From Anaerobaca lacustris (GTDB lineage: Bacteria; Planctomycetota; Phycisphaerae; Sedimentisphaerales; Anaerobacaceae), in contig NZ_JASCXX010000001.1 of NCBI RefSeq assembly GCF_030012215.1, positions 1 through 64,000 of the forward strand: 64,000 bases of DNA. Direction: 5' to 3'. Below the pieces are notes generated by a model, which was not told the origin of the DNA, searched no databases, and saw only the letters and a program-made list of their open reading frames with translations. Numbering within the stretch: the first letter of the stretch is position 1; each line of letters begins with the position of its first letter. The position numbers and the translations under genes were made by a program. This document shows, one piece after another, positions 44,119 through 53,015 of this stretch.

Positions 44119-45339
44119 ATGGCGACGAAGGCAGTGGCCGAGAAGGCCCTCGAACAGGGGAAAGGCATTTTGCGTCTGGCGCCGGCCTGGGTGCCGCGAT
44201 CGTTTTGCGTGCCGGGACGGCGGATCAAGCTGCATCCCGACGACTACTACGCGCTCGGCGGCGAGCGGGGCGGCCTGGACGAGCGATGGTTCAGCTCCAC
44301 CACGCCAGCCGACAACGGCCCGCTCACCTTGCCCAACGAGGGGCTGAGTTTCATCGTCTTCGAGGATGGCGCCAAGACAAAGCAGATCCTGCTTCGCGAC
44401 GCGATCGACGCGTTGAAGGGCCAGATCATCGGAGATCGCCTTTGGAAGCAATACAAGCGTTGGCCGATGTACTCGAAGTTCTTCGACAACAAGGCCGCGC
44501 TGCCGCACCATATCCACCATCGCGACGAGCACGCCAAATTGACGGGCCAGCTCGGTAAGCCCGAGGCGTACTACTTCCCGCCGCAGGTGAACAATCACGG
44601 CGGCGATTTCCCCTACACCTTCTTCGGACTCTATCCCGGCGTGACCAGGGACCAGGTCCGCAAGGCCCTGGCCGACGCGGCCGAGGGCAGGGACAACGCC
44701 ATCACGGCCCTGGCGCCTGCCTACCGACTGAGCCCGGGGACCGGCTGGGACGTCCCGCCCGGCGTTCTTCATGCTCCGGGAAGCCTTTGTACGTATGAGC
44801 CGCAGAAGGCCTCGGACGTCTTCGCGATGTACGAAAACGTCACCCACGACCAGGTCGTTCCCAAGGAGCTGCTGTGGAAAGACACGCCCAAGGACAAGGC
44901 CGATGATGTCGATTGGCTGCTTGCCGTCATCGACTGGGACCTGAACGTCGATCCGGACTTCGCGAAGAACCGCTTCATGCAGCCGATCCCGGTCCGGCCG
45001 GTCAAGGAGATGCAGGCCGCCGGCTATATCGAGAACTGGATCTGCTACAAGTCGACCGCCTTCAGTGCCAAGGAGCTGACCGTCCTGCCCGGACGCACCG
45101 TGACGATCAAGGACAGCGGCGCCTACGGGATGATTATGATGCAGGGGCACGGTAAGATGGGCGTCTGGGACATCGAGACGCCCACGATGATCCGCTTCGG
45201 TCAGTTGACTCATGACGAGTATTTCGTCACGGAAACGGCGGCGAAGGAGGGCGTCAAGATCACCAACCCGTCGAAGACCGATCCGATCGTGATGCTCAAG
45301 CATTTCGGTCCCGAGAACCCCGATCTGACCGTGAATTAG
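44119..45339 (+). CDS. Mannose-6-phosphate isomerase-like cupin protein
   Basis: A 406-residue protein with two cupin-like parts. The first contains the metal-binding cluster HHIHHRDEHAKLTGQLGKPE (about 134-153), with histidines and a Glu as in type I phosphomannose isomerases. The second has GTGWDVPPGVLHAPGSLCTY (about 209-228), a typical PMI/cupin His-bearing strand, and SGAYGMIMMQGHGKMGV near 334. The resemblance to mannose-6-phosphate isomerase is convincing at the fold level, but overall length and order differ, so the substrate could be an unphosphorylated ketose or lyxose. Located between two oxidoreductases in the sugar operon. A GAAGGGG upstream is a fair ribosome site. No signal peptide. 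Confidence 0.75.
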   Translation: MATKAVAEKALEQGKGILRLAPAWVPRSFCVPGRRIKLHPDDYYALGGERGGLDERWFSSTTPADNGPLTLPNEGLSFIVFEDGAKTKQILLRDAIDALKGQIIGDRLWKQYKRWPMYSKFFDNKAALPHHIHHRDEHAKLTGQLGKPEAYYFPPQVNNHGGDFPYTFFGLYPGVTRDQVRKALADAAEGRDNAITALAPAYRLSPGTGWDVPPGVLHAPGSLCTYEPQKASDVFAMYENVTHDQVVPKELLWKDTPKDKADDVDWLLAVIDWDLNVDPDFAKNRFMQPIPVRPVKEMQAAGYIENWICYKSTAFSAKELTVLPGRTVTIKDSGAYGMIMMQGHGKMGVWDIETPTMIRFGQLTHDEYFVTETAAKEGVKITNPSKTDPIVMLKHFGPENPDLTVN

Positions 45340-45407
45340 CCCGTGGGGTGGTTCGCGGCCCATGAAGGGGTGCGCACCTATCCTGCCGTATCGATTAGGA
45401 GCCAGTC

Positions 45408-46721
45408 ATGTCGCAGAGCAAATCAAGCCTGTCCCGCCGTGCCTTCCTCGGACGCACGGCGGCCTTGGCGGCGGTGCCGTATATCGTTCCGGCGTCGGTA
45501 TTCGGACGCAACGGCGCCGTCCCGCCCAGCGAGCGCATCATTCTGGGGGGTATCGGCCTCGGCGGCCGCGGCACCGGCGTGATGAACTGGATGTTGCCCG
45601 AGAAGGACGTGCAGTTCGTCGCCATCTGCGACCCGCAGCGGCAACGCCGCCAGCGAATCAAAGAGATCGTCGACGCGCGCTACGGCAACAAGGACTGTGT
45701 GATGTACCACGATATCCGCGAGTTCCTGGCGACGCGGACAGACATCGACGCCGTGCTGATCGCCACAGGAGATCGCTGGCATGCGTTGGCGTCGATCTGG
45801 GCCATGCGGGCGGGCAAGGACGTGTACTCGGAGAAACCGTCGGCCATGACGATCCAGGAAGGCCAGGCGGTTGTCGATACCGCCAGTCGGTATGGGCGCG
45901 TGTACCAGAGCGGGATTCAGCGGCTCAGCGAGGGCAATTTCACGTTCGCCAACGAGTTGCTCCGCCTCGGCTATCTCGGCGAGGTCCACACCGTCCGGGC
46001 GCACATTGCCCCGTGGGATGCGGCGGAGATGCGACACGACTGGCTGCCGGAAGAGCCCCTGCCGCCCAAAGACGAGGTGGATTGGGACGCCTGGCTGGGC
46101 CCGTGTCCGTGGCGGCCGTACAACGTCGCCTATACCCAGGGTCGGTGGCGCAATCACTACGATTTCCATACGAGCTGCATCGGCGAATGGGGCGCCCACA
46201 CGTTCGCCCAGTGCCAAGTGGCGCTGGATCTGTGGAAGACCTCGCCGGTTGAGTACGGATACGTCGCGAACGACAGCGGCGACGGCATGGTCATGCGGTT
46301 TGCCAACGGCATCAAGATGGTGCTCGAACGCGACATGGACCAGAAGATCTGGCACGGCTCCTGCGGCGTGCGTTACGAGGGCACCAAGGGCTGGGTGGCC
46401 ATCGCCGACGGCTATCCGCGATGCGAAGTGTCCAACCCGGCGTGGCACAGCGACTTCCAGAAGCTGGTCGAGGATTACGTCGCGCGTACCCGGCGGCCGA
46501 TGAGCCACGTCCGTGACCTCTTCAACTGCGTCAAGTCGCGCCGAGAGACCGTGGCCAACCCGGTCATGATGCATCGGTCCATGTCCACTGTCCACGCGGC
46601 CAACATCTCGATGTGGCTCAAACGGGACCTGCAGTACGATCCGGTCAAAGAGGAGTTCGTCAACGACGACGAAGCCAATCGATTCCGTTCGCGTGCGATG
46701 CGGGAACCCTGGACCATCTGA
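45408..46721 (+). CDS. Gfo/Idh/MocA family oxidoreductase with Tat signal
   Basis: A 437-residue oxidoreductase. The N-terminus has the twin-arginine pattern SRRAFLGRTAALAAVPYIVP (residues 9-28), so it is exported folded, probably with bound cofactor. The Rossmann motif ILGGIGLGGRGTGV (about 45-58) and the catalytic-type SEKPSAMTIQEGQAV (about 144-158) are present, with YQSGIQRLSEGNF in the substrate part. The C-terminal half has HTSCIGEWGAHTFAQCQVAL with the conserved His of the family. Periplasmic members of this family in planctomycetes occur in large numbers; the best-studied ones oxidise glycosides at C3 with a tightly bound NAD(P). It is placed after the cupin in the sugar operon. GGAGCC lies seven bases before the start. 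Confidence 0.9.
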   Translation: MSQSKSSLSRRAFLGRTAALAAVPYIVPASVFGRNGAVPPSERIILGGIGLGGRGTGVMNWMLPEKDVQFVAICDPQRQRRQRIKEIVDARYGNKDCVMYHDIREFLATRTDIDAVLIATGDRWHALASIWAMRAGKDVYSEKPSAMTIQEGQAVVDTASRYGRVYQSGIQRLSEGNFTFANELLRLGYLGEVHTVRAHIAPWDAAEMRHDWLPEEPLPPKDEVDWDAWLGPCPWRPYNVAYTQGRWRNHYDFHTSCIGEWGAHTFAQCQVALDLWKTSPVEYGYVANDSGDGMVMRFANGIKMVLERDMDQKIWHGSCGVRYEGTKGWVAIADGYPRCEVSNPAWHSDFQKLVEDYVARTRRPMSHVRDLFNCVKSRRETVANPVMMHRSMSTVHAANISMWLKRDLQYDPVKEEFVNDDEANRFRSRAMREPWTI

Positions 46722-46753
46722 GAGCCTCACTTATGCTGGAAGGAAATCGACCC

Positions 46754-48733
46754 ATGTTCAAGTCAAGAATGTGCGTCTTCGCGATGATCGTCGTGTTGTT
46801 GGCCGGCCTCGTTCCGGCGTGGGCGCAGACCGTCGCTTCGAAGTCGGACGAAGCCAAGCTGATCGCGACGCTGACGTCGCCCGATGCCTCTCGCAAGGAC
46901 AAGGCCGACGCCTGTCGGCAGTTGTCCATCATTGGGACAAAGGCGGCCATTGCCCCGTTGGCGTCGCTGCTGGGCGACCCGGAGATGTCGCACATGGCCC
47001 GCTATGCACTGGAGCCGATCCCCGACCCGGCCGTCGACCGGGCCTTTCGCGAGACGCTGGGCAAACTCAGCGGCCGGCCGCTGATCGGGGTCATTGCCAG
47101 CATCGGCGTACGGCGCGACGCCGAGGCCATCGAGCCGTTGACGAAGATGCTCATGGACGGTCAGGTGAGCCCGGAGGCGATGGGGGCGGCCGTGCGATCG
47201 CTGGGCCGGATCGGAACCGTGGCTGCGGCCCAGGTGCTCACGGCGAGCCTGGACCATGCGCCGTCGGAAGGTATGCTCGACGTGTATGAGGGCCTGTTCC
47301 GCTGCGCGGAGGTGCTCGCCGCCGAAGGCAATGGCGAAGAGGCAGCGGCGATCTACGAGCGGCTGCGCCAAGTGAAGGAGCCACATCAGGTTCGAGCCGG
47401 GGCGCTGCGCGGCGCCATTCTCATGCGCCGCGGCCGGGAGCGTGCGGGACTGATTCGGGAGCATCTGCGCAGCGACGACTACGTGTTGTTCGCCGCCGCC
47501 TGTCAGACCGCTCTGGATCTGCCGGCCTCGGGAATTACACGGGCGCTGACCGAATCGTTGGCGCAATTGCCGGCCGACAACCAGATCCTGGTGATTCAGA
47601 CACTCGGCAAGCGGGGCGACGTTGCCTCCTTGCCCGCGCTGTTCGACGCCGCCAGGACCGGACCGACCGAGGTTCGCCTGGCGGCGATCAGGGCCATGCC
47701 GGAGATCGGCGATGCCTCGGTGGTGCCTGTCTTGGCGGGTCTGATGGCCGATGCGGACCGCCAGATCGCACAGCCTGCGAAGGAGAGCCTGGCTTCTCTG
47801 CCCGGCCCGGAAGCCGACCAGATCGTGATGACGATGTTCGAGAGCCGCGAGATGGACAAGCGCCAGGTGGCACTCGAACTGATGGGGCGCCGCCGAATGA
47901 CCCAGGCGGTGCCTGTTCTGCTCCAGGCGGCCGGTGTTACACAGGGAAGGCTTCGTCCCGCCATCATCCGGATGGTTGGTGAACTGGGCGGTCCGGACCG
48001 TCTGCCCGCGCTGCTCGCGCTGCTCGATGAACTGGAATCGTCGCAGGATCTCGATGCCGCGAGGCAAGCAATGAGCGTCGTCTGTGCAAAGGCGGACGAT
48101 TCGCAGGCCGCAAGCGACATGCTGGTCAATCGGCTTGGCCGATCCAAGCCGCAGCAGAAGATCGTCTTGGTGCGCGTCCTGAGCGGCGTGGGCGGCCCCA
48201 CGGCCCTGGCGGCGGTTCGTCGGGCGGTTGACGACCCCGACGGTGATGTGCGCGCCGCTGCTATCCGCGCGCTGGGAACGTGGAAGACGACCGATGCCGC
48301 CCCCGAACTGCTGGCCCTGGCCCAATCGGCGGACAACCCTACCGAGAAGATGCTTTCTCTGCGATCGTATGTGGGGTTTGCCGCCCGGCGCGATTTGCCT
48401 GTCGAGGTGCGGCTTTCGATGTGTCGTCAGGCCGCAGGGCTGATCGAACGCAATGATGAGAAGACGCTGCTGTTGGGCACCCTGGGCGGTATCGATTCGG
48501 TCGAGGCCTTGGGACTGATCGAGCCGTATCTGACCGATTCGGCGACGCGGCAGGAGGCGACGGTCGCGGCGCTGGGGATTGCCGACCGGCTGCTCAGCCA
48601 TCGCGATGCCGGCCAGTATGCTGCCAAGCTGATCGCACCGCTGGAAAAGGTGGCTCAGGCCGCCCCCAACGACAATCTGGCCCAGCGAGCCAGGAACCTG
48701 CTGGCACAGGCTCGAACCAAGGCCGGCCGCTGA
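46754..48733 (+). CDS. Secreted HEAT-repeat protein
   Basis: A 659-residue exported protein: signal peptide (about 1-24, FAMIVVLLAGLVPAWAQ) and then helical repeats of about 30-33 residues with the HEAT/PBS pattern, e.g. DAEAIEPLTKMLMDG, ASLPALFDAARTGPTEVRLA, GDASVVPVLAGLMADADRQI and GPTALAAVRRAVDDPDGDVR. Such solenoids mediate protein-protein interaction. No catalytic domain is visible. It starts 32 bp after the Tat oxidoreductase and probably belongs to the same transcript; planctomycetes often place secreted HEAT proteins with Gfo/Idh/MocA and ThuA genes. The start at 46754 is chosen by its GGAAGGA site and signal peptide; the frame extends upstream into the previous gene. A hairpin follows the stop. 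Confidence 0.82.
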   Translation: MFKSRMCVFAMIVVLLAGLVPAWAQTVASKSDEAKLIATLTSPDASRKDKADACRQLSIIGTKAAIAPLASLLGDPEMSHMARYALEPIPDPAVDRAFRETLGKLSGRPLIGVIASIGVRRDAEAIEPLTKMLMDGQVSPEAMGAAVRSLGRIGTVAAAQVLTASLDHAPSEGMLDVYEGLFRCAEVLAAEGNGEEAAAIYERLRQVKEPHQVRAGALRGAILMRRGRERAGLIREHLRSDDYVLFAAACQTALDLPASGITRALTESLAQLPADNQILVIQTLGKRGDVASLPALFDAARTGPTEVRLAAIRAMPEIGDASVVPVLAGLMADADRQIAQPAKESLASLPGPEADQIVMTMFESREMDKRQVALELMGRRRMTQAVPVLLQAAGVTQGRLRPAIIRMVGELGGPDRLPALLALLDELESSQDLDAARQAMSVVCAKADDSQAASDMLVNRLGRSKPQQKIVLVRVLSGVGGPTALAAVRRAVDDPDGDVRAAAIRALGTWKTTDAAPELLALAQSADNPTEKMLSLRSYVGFAARRDLPVEVRLSMCRQAAGLIERNDEKTLLLGTLGGIDSVEALGLIEPYLTDSATRQEATVAALGIADRLLSHRDAGQYAAKLIAPLEKVAQAAPNDNLAQRARNLLAQARTKAGR

Positions 48734-48769
48734 AGTAGCCGGCAGGTACCATTTCGAGACGGGCGCGAG

Positions 48770-48791
48770 GCCCGGCGGAAATGCGCCGGGC
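48770..48791 (+). terminator. Hairpin after the HEAT gene, possible terminator
   Basis: Perfect 8-bp stem GCCCGGCG (48770-48777) / CGCCGGGC (48784-48791) with loop GAAATG, placed 37 bp after the stop. No T run follows, so termination would have to be Rho-dependent or the hairpin may only protect the 3' end. Confidence 0.35.
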
Positions 48792-48846
48792 GAAGGGATT
48801 GGGTCTGTCAATAGAGAGATAGGGTGCCTCCGGAAGAAGAATGGGG

Positions 48847-48875
48847 TTGCCTTCGGGGCGCTTTTGTGGTACAAA
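48847..48875 (+). promoter_or_regulatory. Putative promoter upstream of the third exoprotein gene
   Basis: TTGCCT (48847-48852) and TACAAA (48870-48875) with a 17-bp spacer. The leader to the ATG at 49284 would be about 400 bases and contains a possible short reading frame at 49110. Confidence 0.35.
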
Positions 48876-49283
48876 TGTAGTGGTTTTGAAGCGCATATTC
48901 TCGGACTTGTCGGCGGTATCGGAGCGGCCGTCGCGGCGACGGGGGTAGGGAATGCCCAGCCATATCCATGTCAGGTGTCTTGGCGTTGTGCGTATGGTGT
49001 GGATGCAGAGCCAGAGGGGGAAGTTCAGTTCGTACGGCAGCTTGGGCTGCATGCCGGGTGCTTTCTGTCCATTTCGAGGGCGCCGGGCCTGTGCCGAAAG
49101 GAGGTGAGCGTGCAGAGATTCTACGGTCCCGTCAGCGATGAGGAGTTCTTCGTGTCCTCTCGCTGGCGACGGGCCCTGCGGTCGAACCGGGTTGCCTGAA
49201 TCGACTGCAGAGAGACGATGCTTCCGGAGTGTGGCCGGAGCATGATTTCCTGATAGTGTCCGTCAGAAACAGGAGGAATGAAA
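48876..49283. other. Long leader of the third exoprotein gene
   Basis: No established gene. It contains a short GTG-initiated frame with an exceptionally long Shine-Dalgarno (49100-49110 region), described separately, and the AGGAGG site at 49271-49276 for the next gene. An ATG at 49278 is too close to that site; the one at 49284 has seven-base spacing. No riboswitch was recognised. Confidence 0.4.
49110..49199 (+). CDS. Possible 29-residue leader peptide
   Basis: A GTG-initiated frame of 29 codons beginning VQRFYGPVSDEEF and ending in a basic RWRRALRSNRVA stretch. It is preceded by AAAGGAGGTGA (49098-49108), which matches the anti-Shine-Dalgarno tail over eleven bases, with a GTG directly after it (another GTG lies two codons earlier, at 49104). 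No family is known to me. It could be a regulatory leader peptide for the exoprotein at 49284, or a chance site. Confidence 0.3.
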   Translation: MQRFYGPVSDEEFFVSSRWRRALRSNRVA

Positions 49284-52112
49284 ATGAAGAGGGTATTGTT
49301 GCTGTACGCTATTGCATTGGTGTGGAGCACGACGGCTACAGCTAATGACATCGCCTTCTACGTCGGGGCGCCGAACGTCGATGGCTGGTACACCGTTGTG
49401 GCACAAACTGCCGACGTGGAGACGATCATTGCCTTGACTAGTCATCAATTCAAGGACATCCAGCAGTTCAATGACGAGCAGTTCGATGACTTTGCGGCGT
49501 GGGTCGAGGCGAACATGGACGACGGCGAGATGGACATCATCTGGCTGAACGGATGTATGCCCAGCGTCCTGTATCCGTTCCCAAACCTTCAGCCGAATGG
49601 CTCGCTCGCCGAAGAGTGGCTCAACCACGGCAACATGATTATCAATGTGGGTGACTGGTTTGGATACGTTTCCTATGAGGGGGGATCGCGGCAAACGGAG
49701 AACGGCAGTGCGGGCGCTGCGAACATCCTGAACCTTGCGGCGGGTATCATCCTCAGCGCCGACGGTACGACCTTGCCGGTGACGGACGCGGGCAGGCAGT
49801 ATCTGCCCAGTCTTAACGATCCTGCCCCAACGTCCAGGCCGATTGGCCTCGCGGCGGTTGTGGCTCCGTGGGAAGTGGCCGCGGTGTTCGCACAGAATAC
49901 GGCGGGCACGCAGGCCGATCCGGTCGTCATCCACAATACGGAGACCGGCGGCTACGTCGCATTCATCAACCAGGGAGGTACGGGCAGTTGGATCGACGAC
50001 CGAGGTCTGACCTGTGCGGAGTTCATCAACAACTGGGTCGCTACGGTAATCGGCTTGACCGACAAGTCGCTTGCCGGCAATCCCAACCCGGACGATGGGG
50101 TCACGGATGTGCCCCGCGACGTGGTTCTGAGTTGGTCGGCCGGCGAATATGCGGTGACGCATGACGTCTATTTCGGCACATCCTTCGACGACGTCAACGC
50201 CGCCGGGCGGGGCAATCCGCTGGGCGTGCTGCTCAGCGAGGGCCAGGCGGGCACCACCTTCGATCCGCCCGGGATCCTCGATTTCGGTACAACGTATTAC
50301 TGGCGGATCGACGAGGTCAACGGCGCCCCCGATTTTGCGATCTACAAAGGCCTGGTCTGGAGCTTCACTGCCGAGCCGCTCGCCTATCCGATCGCGAACG
50401 TGACCGCGACCAGCAACGGAACTTCGGGTGCGGCGACTACGCCGGAACGGACGGTCGACGGCTCAGGACTCAATGCCGCCGATCAGCACTCGATCCTCAG
50501 CGGTGACATGTGGCTGGCCCAGGCCCCGGCCGATGAAGCCCTGTACATCCAGTACGAGTTCGACGGTGTCTATAAGCTCCACGAGATGCTCGTCTGGAAC
50601 TACAACGAGCAGTTCGAGCTGATCCTCGGCTTCGGGCTCAAAGACGTCACTGTCGAGTACTCCGAGGATGGCGACGACTGGGCCGTTCTGGGCGACGTGC
50701 AGTTGAACCAGGCCACGGCCAGAGCCACCTACATGGCCAATACGACCGTCGATTTCGGAGGCGTAGCGGCCAGGCTCGTCCGTCTGACCGTCAACAGCGG
50801 TTGGGGGATGATGGGTCAATATGGCCTCGCTGAAGTGCGCTTCATGTACATCCCCGCCCAGGCGCGCGAGCCACAACCGGGCGACGGTGCGGCGAACGTC
50901 AGTGTGGACAGCGCACTGGCCTGGAGAGCCGGTCGCGACGCCGTCTCGCACGAAGTGTATTTCGGCGTCGACCCCGAGGCGTTGGCGCTGGCCGCCACCG
51001 TTGTCGGCAGCAGCTATGCACCCGGCGCACTGAATCTCGACGCGACGTATTATTGGCAGGTCAATGCGGTCCAGGAGACCGAGTCGTGGGACGGCGCCCT
51101 CTGGAGCTTCGCCACGCAGGAGTATCTGGTCGTCGAGGACTTCGAGAGCTACACCGATGACATCGACGCCGGCGAGGCCATCTTCGACACCTGGATCGAT
51201 GGCTGGGTCAACAATACCGGCTCGACGGTGGGCCACCTCGAAACGCCGTTTGCCGAACGAGCCATCGTCCACAGCGGCCGGCAGTCCATGCCATTGTTCT
51301 ACGACAACACAACGACCGCCGTTTCTGAGGCCGACTACGCGCTGTCGGGCAATTGGACGCTGTACGGCATCAAGAGTCTTTCGCTGTACTTCTACGGCGC
51401 CGAGGGCAACACCGGCCAACTGTACGTCAAGATCAACAACACCAAGATCGCCTACGATGGTCCGGCGGTCAACCTCGCCCGCCCATCCTGGCAACTGTGG
51501 AGCATCGACCTGTCCCAGGCGGGCAACGTCAGCAACGTCAGCTCGCTGACGATCGGTATTGAGGGCGCGGGGGCGAATGGGGTCGTGTACATCGACGACA
51601 TCCGACTGTATCCTGAGGTTCTTTCGTATGTCTCACCCGATATCACCGGCGCGGGCGACACCGTCCAAGGCGTTCCGAACGACGGCGACTGGCCGGCGGC
51701 GGAGCATCCGGCTCTGGCCATCGACGACAACGTCAACACGAAGTATCTGCATCGCAAAGGCGGCAGCCAGGCCACCGGGTTCCAGGTGGCGCCTCTGGTC
51801 GGTTCGACGGTCGTCACAGGGCTGACCTTCACCACAGCCAACGACGCGCCCACGCGGGACCCGATTTCCTTCAGGTTATCTGGTTCCAACGCGAGCATCG
51901 ACGGGCCGTACACGCTGATCGCCAGCGGCGACATCGTCGATTTCGCCGGCGCGACCGCATGGCCGCGGTTCACCAAGAACACCACACCGATCGAGTTCCC
52001 GAACGCGACTGTGTACAGGTACTATGAGATCGTGTTCCCGACCCTTCGCGGGCCGGCTGAGACGCTGATGCAGATCGCTGATGTGGAATTCCTCGGCACA
52101 GTGGCGCCGTAG
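49284..52112 (+). CDS. Large secreted discoidin/Ig-like modular protein (paralogue C)
   Basis: A 942-residue exported protein, third member of the family at 7932 and 11056. Signal peptide about 1-21 (LLLYAIALVWSTTATA). Its head (about 22-265) is a ThuA/amidotransferase-like fold of its own (FYVGAPNVDGWYTVVAQTAD, then MDIIWLNGCMPSVLYPFPN and NHGNMIINVGDWFGYVSYEG), different from both A and B. Then come the conserved parts: Ig-like module with DVPRDVVLSWSAGEYAVTHD, discoidin domain (about 370-530), second Ig-like module, and the block opening EDFESYTDDIDAGEAIFDTW. The DUF1349-like block is missing and is replaced by a jelly-roll part (SLSLYFYGAEGNTGQLYVKI) plus a further discoidin-like C-terminal domain (PALAIDDNVNTKYLHRKGGS). 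Start chosen at 49284 by spacing to AGGAGG. Confidence 0.85.
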   Translation: MKRVLLLYAIALVWSTTATANDIAFYVGAPNVDGWYTVVAQTADVETIIALTSHQFKDIQQFNDEQFDDFAAWVEANMDDGEMDIIWLNGCMPSVLYPFPNLQPNGSLAEEWLNHGNMIINVGDWFGYVSYEGGSRQTENGSAGAANILNLAAGIILSADGTTLPVTDAGRQYLPSLNDPAPTSRPIGLAAVVAPWEVAAVFAQNTAGTQADPVVIHNTETGGYVAFINQGGTGSWIDDRGLTCAEFINNWVATVIGLTDKSLAGNPNPDDGVTDVPRDVVLSWSAGEYAVTHDVYFGTSFDDVNAAGRGNPLGVLLSEGQAGTTFDPPGILDFGTTYYWRIDEVNGAPDFAIYKGLVWSFTAEPLAYPIANVTATSNGTSGAATTPERTVDGSGLNAADQHSILSGDMWLAQAPADEALYIQYEFDGVYKLHEMLVWNYNEQFELILGFGLKDVTVEYSEDGDDWAVLGDVQLNQATARATYMANTTVDFGGVAARLVRLTVNSGWGMMGQYGLAEVRFMYIPAQAREPQPGDGAANVSVDSALAWRAGRDAVSHEVYFGVDPEALALAATVVGSSYAPGALNLDATYYWQVNAVQETESWDGALWSFATQEYLVVEDFESYTDDIDAGEAIFDTWIDGWVNNTGSTVGHLETPFAERAIVHSGRQSMPLFYDNTTTAVSEADYALSGNWTLYGIKSLSLYFYGAEGNTGQLYVKINNTKIAYDGPAVNLARPSWQLWSIDLSQAGNVSNVSSLTIGIEGAGANGVVYIDDIRLYPEVLSYVSPDITGAGDTVQGVPNDGDWPAAEHPALAIDDNVNTKYLHRKGGSQATGFQVAPLVGSTVVTGLTFTTANDAPTRDPISFRLSGSNASIDGPYTLIASGDIVDFAGATAWPRFTKNTTPIEFPNATVYRYYEIVFPTLRGPAETLMQIADVEFLGTVAP

Positions 52113-52153
52113 AGGGGCCTCTGATGAGGTCTAATGCAGTCTGAGCATCGACT

Positions 52154-52190
52154 TGGGGCCTGCGTCATTCGGATGCAGGCCCCTTCCTGT
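52154..52190 (+). terminator. Rho-independent terminator after paralogue C
   Basis: Perfect 9-bp stem GGGGCCTGC (52154-52162) / GCAGGCCCC (52174-52182) with an 11-base loop, followed by TTCCTGTCTC (weak T run). The stem is identical to the inner stem of the terminator after paralogue A. Confidence 0.7.
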
Positions 52191-52224
52191 CTCAGTGCGC
52201 TGGGCGACGGGCATTTCTGATGTA

Positions 52225-52797
52225 TCACGTGATCCGTTTGAGCAGCCAGGCCATGTTCTGGCCGAGGACCCGCATGGTCCGCAGCCCTTCTTCGTCCTGC
52301 TCGACGTCGCCTTTGGCCAGGCCGAAGCCCATGTTCCAGTAGATCGAGCCGGGTACGATCATCTGGCCGATCAGGAAGAAGTGGTTGATCGCGTCGAAGA
52401 CCGGGATCGCGCCGCCCCTCCGCACGGCGACCACCGCGGCGCCGACCTTGCGCCGGAGCATGTCGCCGTTGGCCCGGACGACGAAGCCGGCGCGGTCGAT
52501 CAGGGCCTTCATCTCCGTCGTCACATTGGCGAAGTAGGTCGGCGAGGCCAGGAGGATGCCGTCGGCCTGGACCATCTTCTCGATGCAATCGTTGGCGATA
52601 TCGTCGTCGATGACACATCGTCCGTTCTTGTTCTGTATGCACCGCCCGCACGCCGTACAGCCCCGGATGGTCTGGCCGGCCAATTGGACCAGTTCGGTTT
52701 CGATGCCCTCGGCCTCCAGTTCGGCGAAGACCTGACGGACCAAAATGGCGGTATTGCCGTCTTTTCGGGCACTTCCGTTGAACGCTACAACCTTCAT
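52225..52797 (-). CDS. Iron-sulfur flavoprotein / NAD(P)H-dependent FMN reductase family protein
   Basis: A 190-residue flavodoxin-like protein. The FMN-phosphate loop is [14 protein letters not shown] (6-19) and the isoalloxazine segments are [20 protein letters not shown] (about 80-99). Four cysteines, Cys47, Cys50, Cys53 and Cys61, form the compact C-x2-C-x2-C-x7-C motif seen in iron-sulfur flavoproteins (Isf), which hold a 4Fe-4S cluster beside FMN and transfer electrons from ferredoxin. This fits an anaerobic or microaerobic lifestyle. It is a single gene converging with paralogue C. The C-terminal [13 protein letters not shown] is typical of the family. Confidence 0.88.
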   Translation of the reverse strand: MKVVAFNGSARKDGNTAILVRQVFAELEAEGIETELVQLAGQTIRGCTACGRCIQNKNGRCVIDDDIANDCIEKMVQADGILLASPTYFANVTTEMKALIDRAGFVVRANGDMLRRKVGAAVVAVRRGGAIPVFDAINHFFLIGQMIVPGSIYWNMGFGLAKGDVEQDEEGLRTMRVLGQNMAWLLKRIT

Positions 52798-53015
52798 CGC
52801 ACGCTCTCCTTATCGTTGCCGGACCACTCGTTTCGGATCGTTTGAGCCGCATGCTATCGGATCGGCTCCCAACCCGCAAGTCTGGATCGAGAAGCCGCGT
52901 CTGGGCGGCAATTTCCACGCAATAAACCGCCCTGGCCGGCGACCAATCCAATGTGGCCGATTGGAGGCCGAAAACAGGCAATCAGTGGGGTTAACAAGAT
53001 TTGAGGAGTCCGATC

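Noticed and set aside
40899-44228. A 1109-codon minus-strand frame across the sugar operon
   Set aside because: Shadow of three well-supported plus-strand enzymes; composition typical of antisense GC-rich frames, no ribosome site.
48864-49109. Longer version (111 codons) of the small frame before paralogue C
   Set aside because: The upstream part has no ribosome site and begins within the predicted promoter; only the GTG frame at 49110 with the long Shine-Dalgarno was kept as a low-confidence item.
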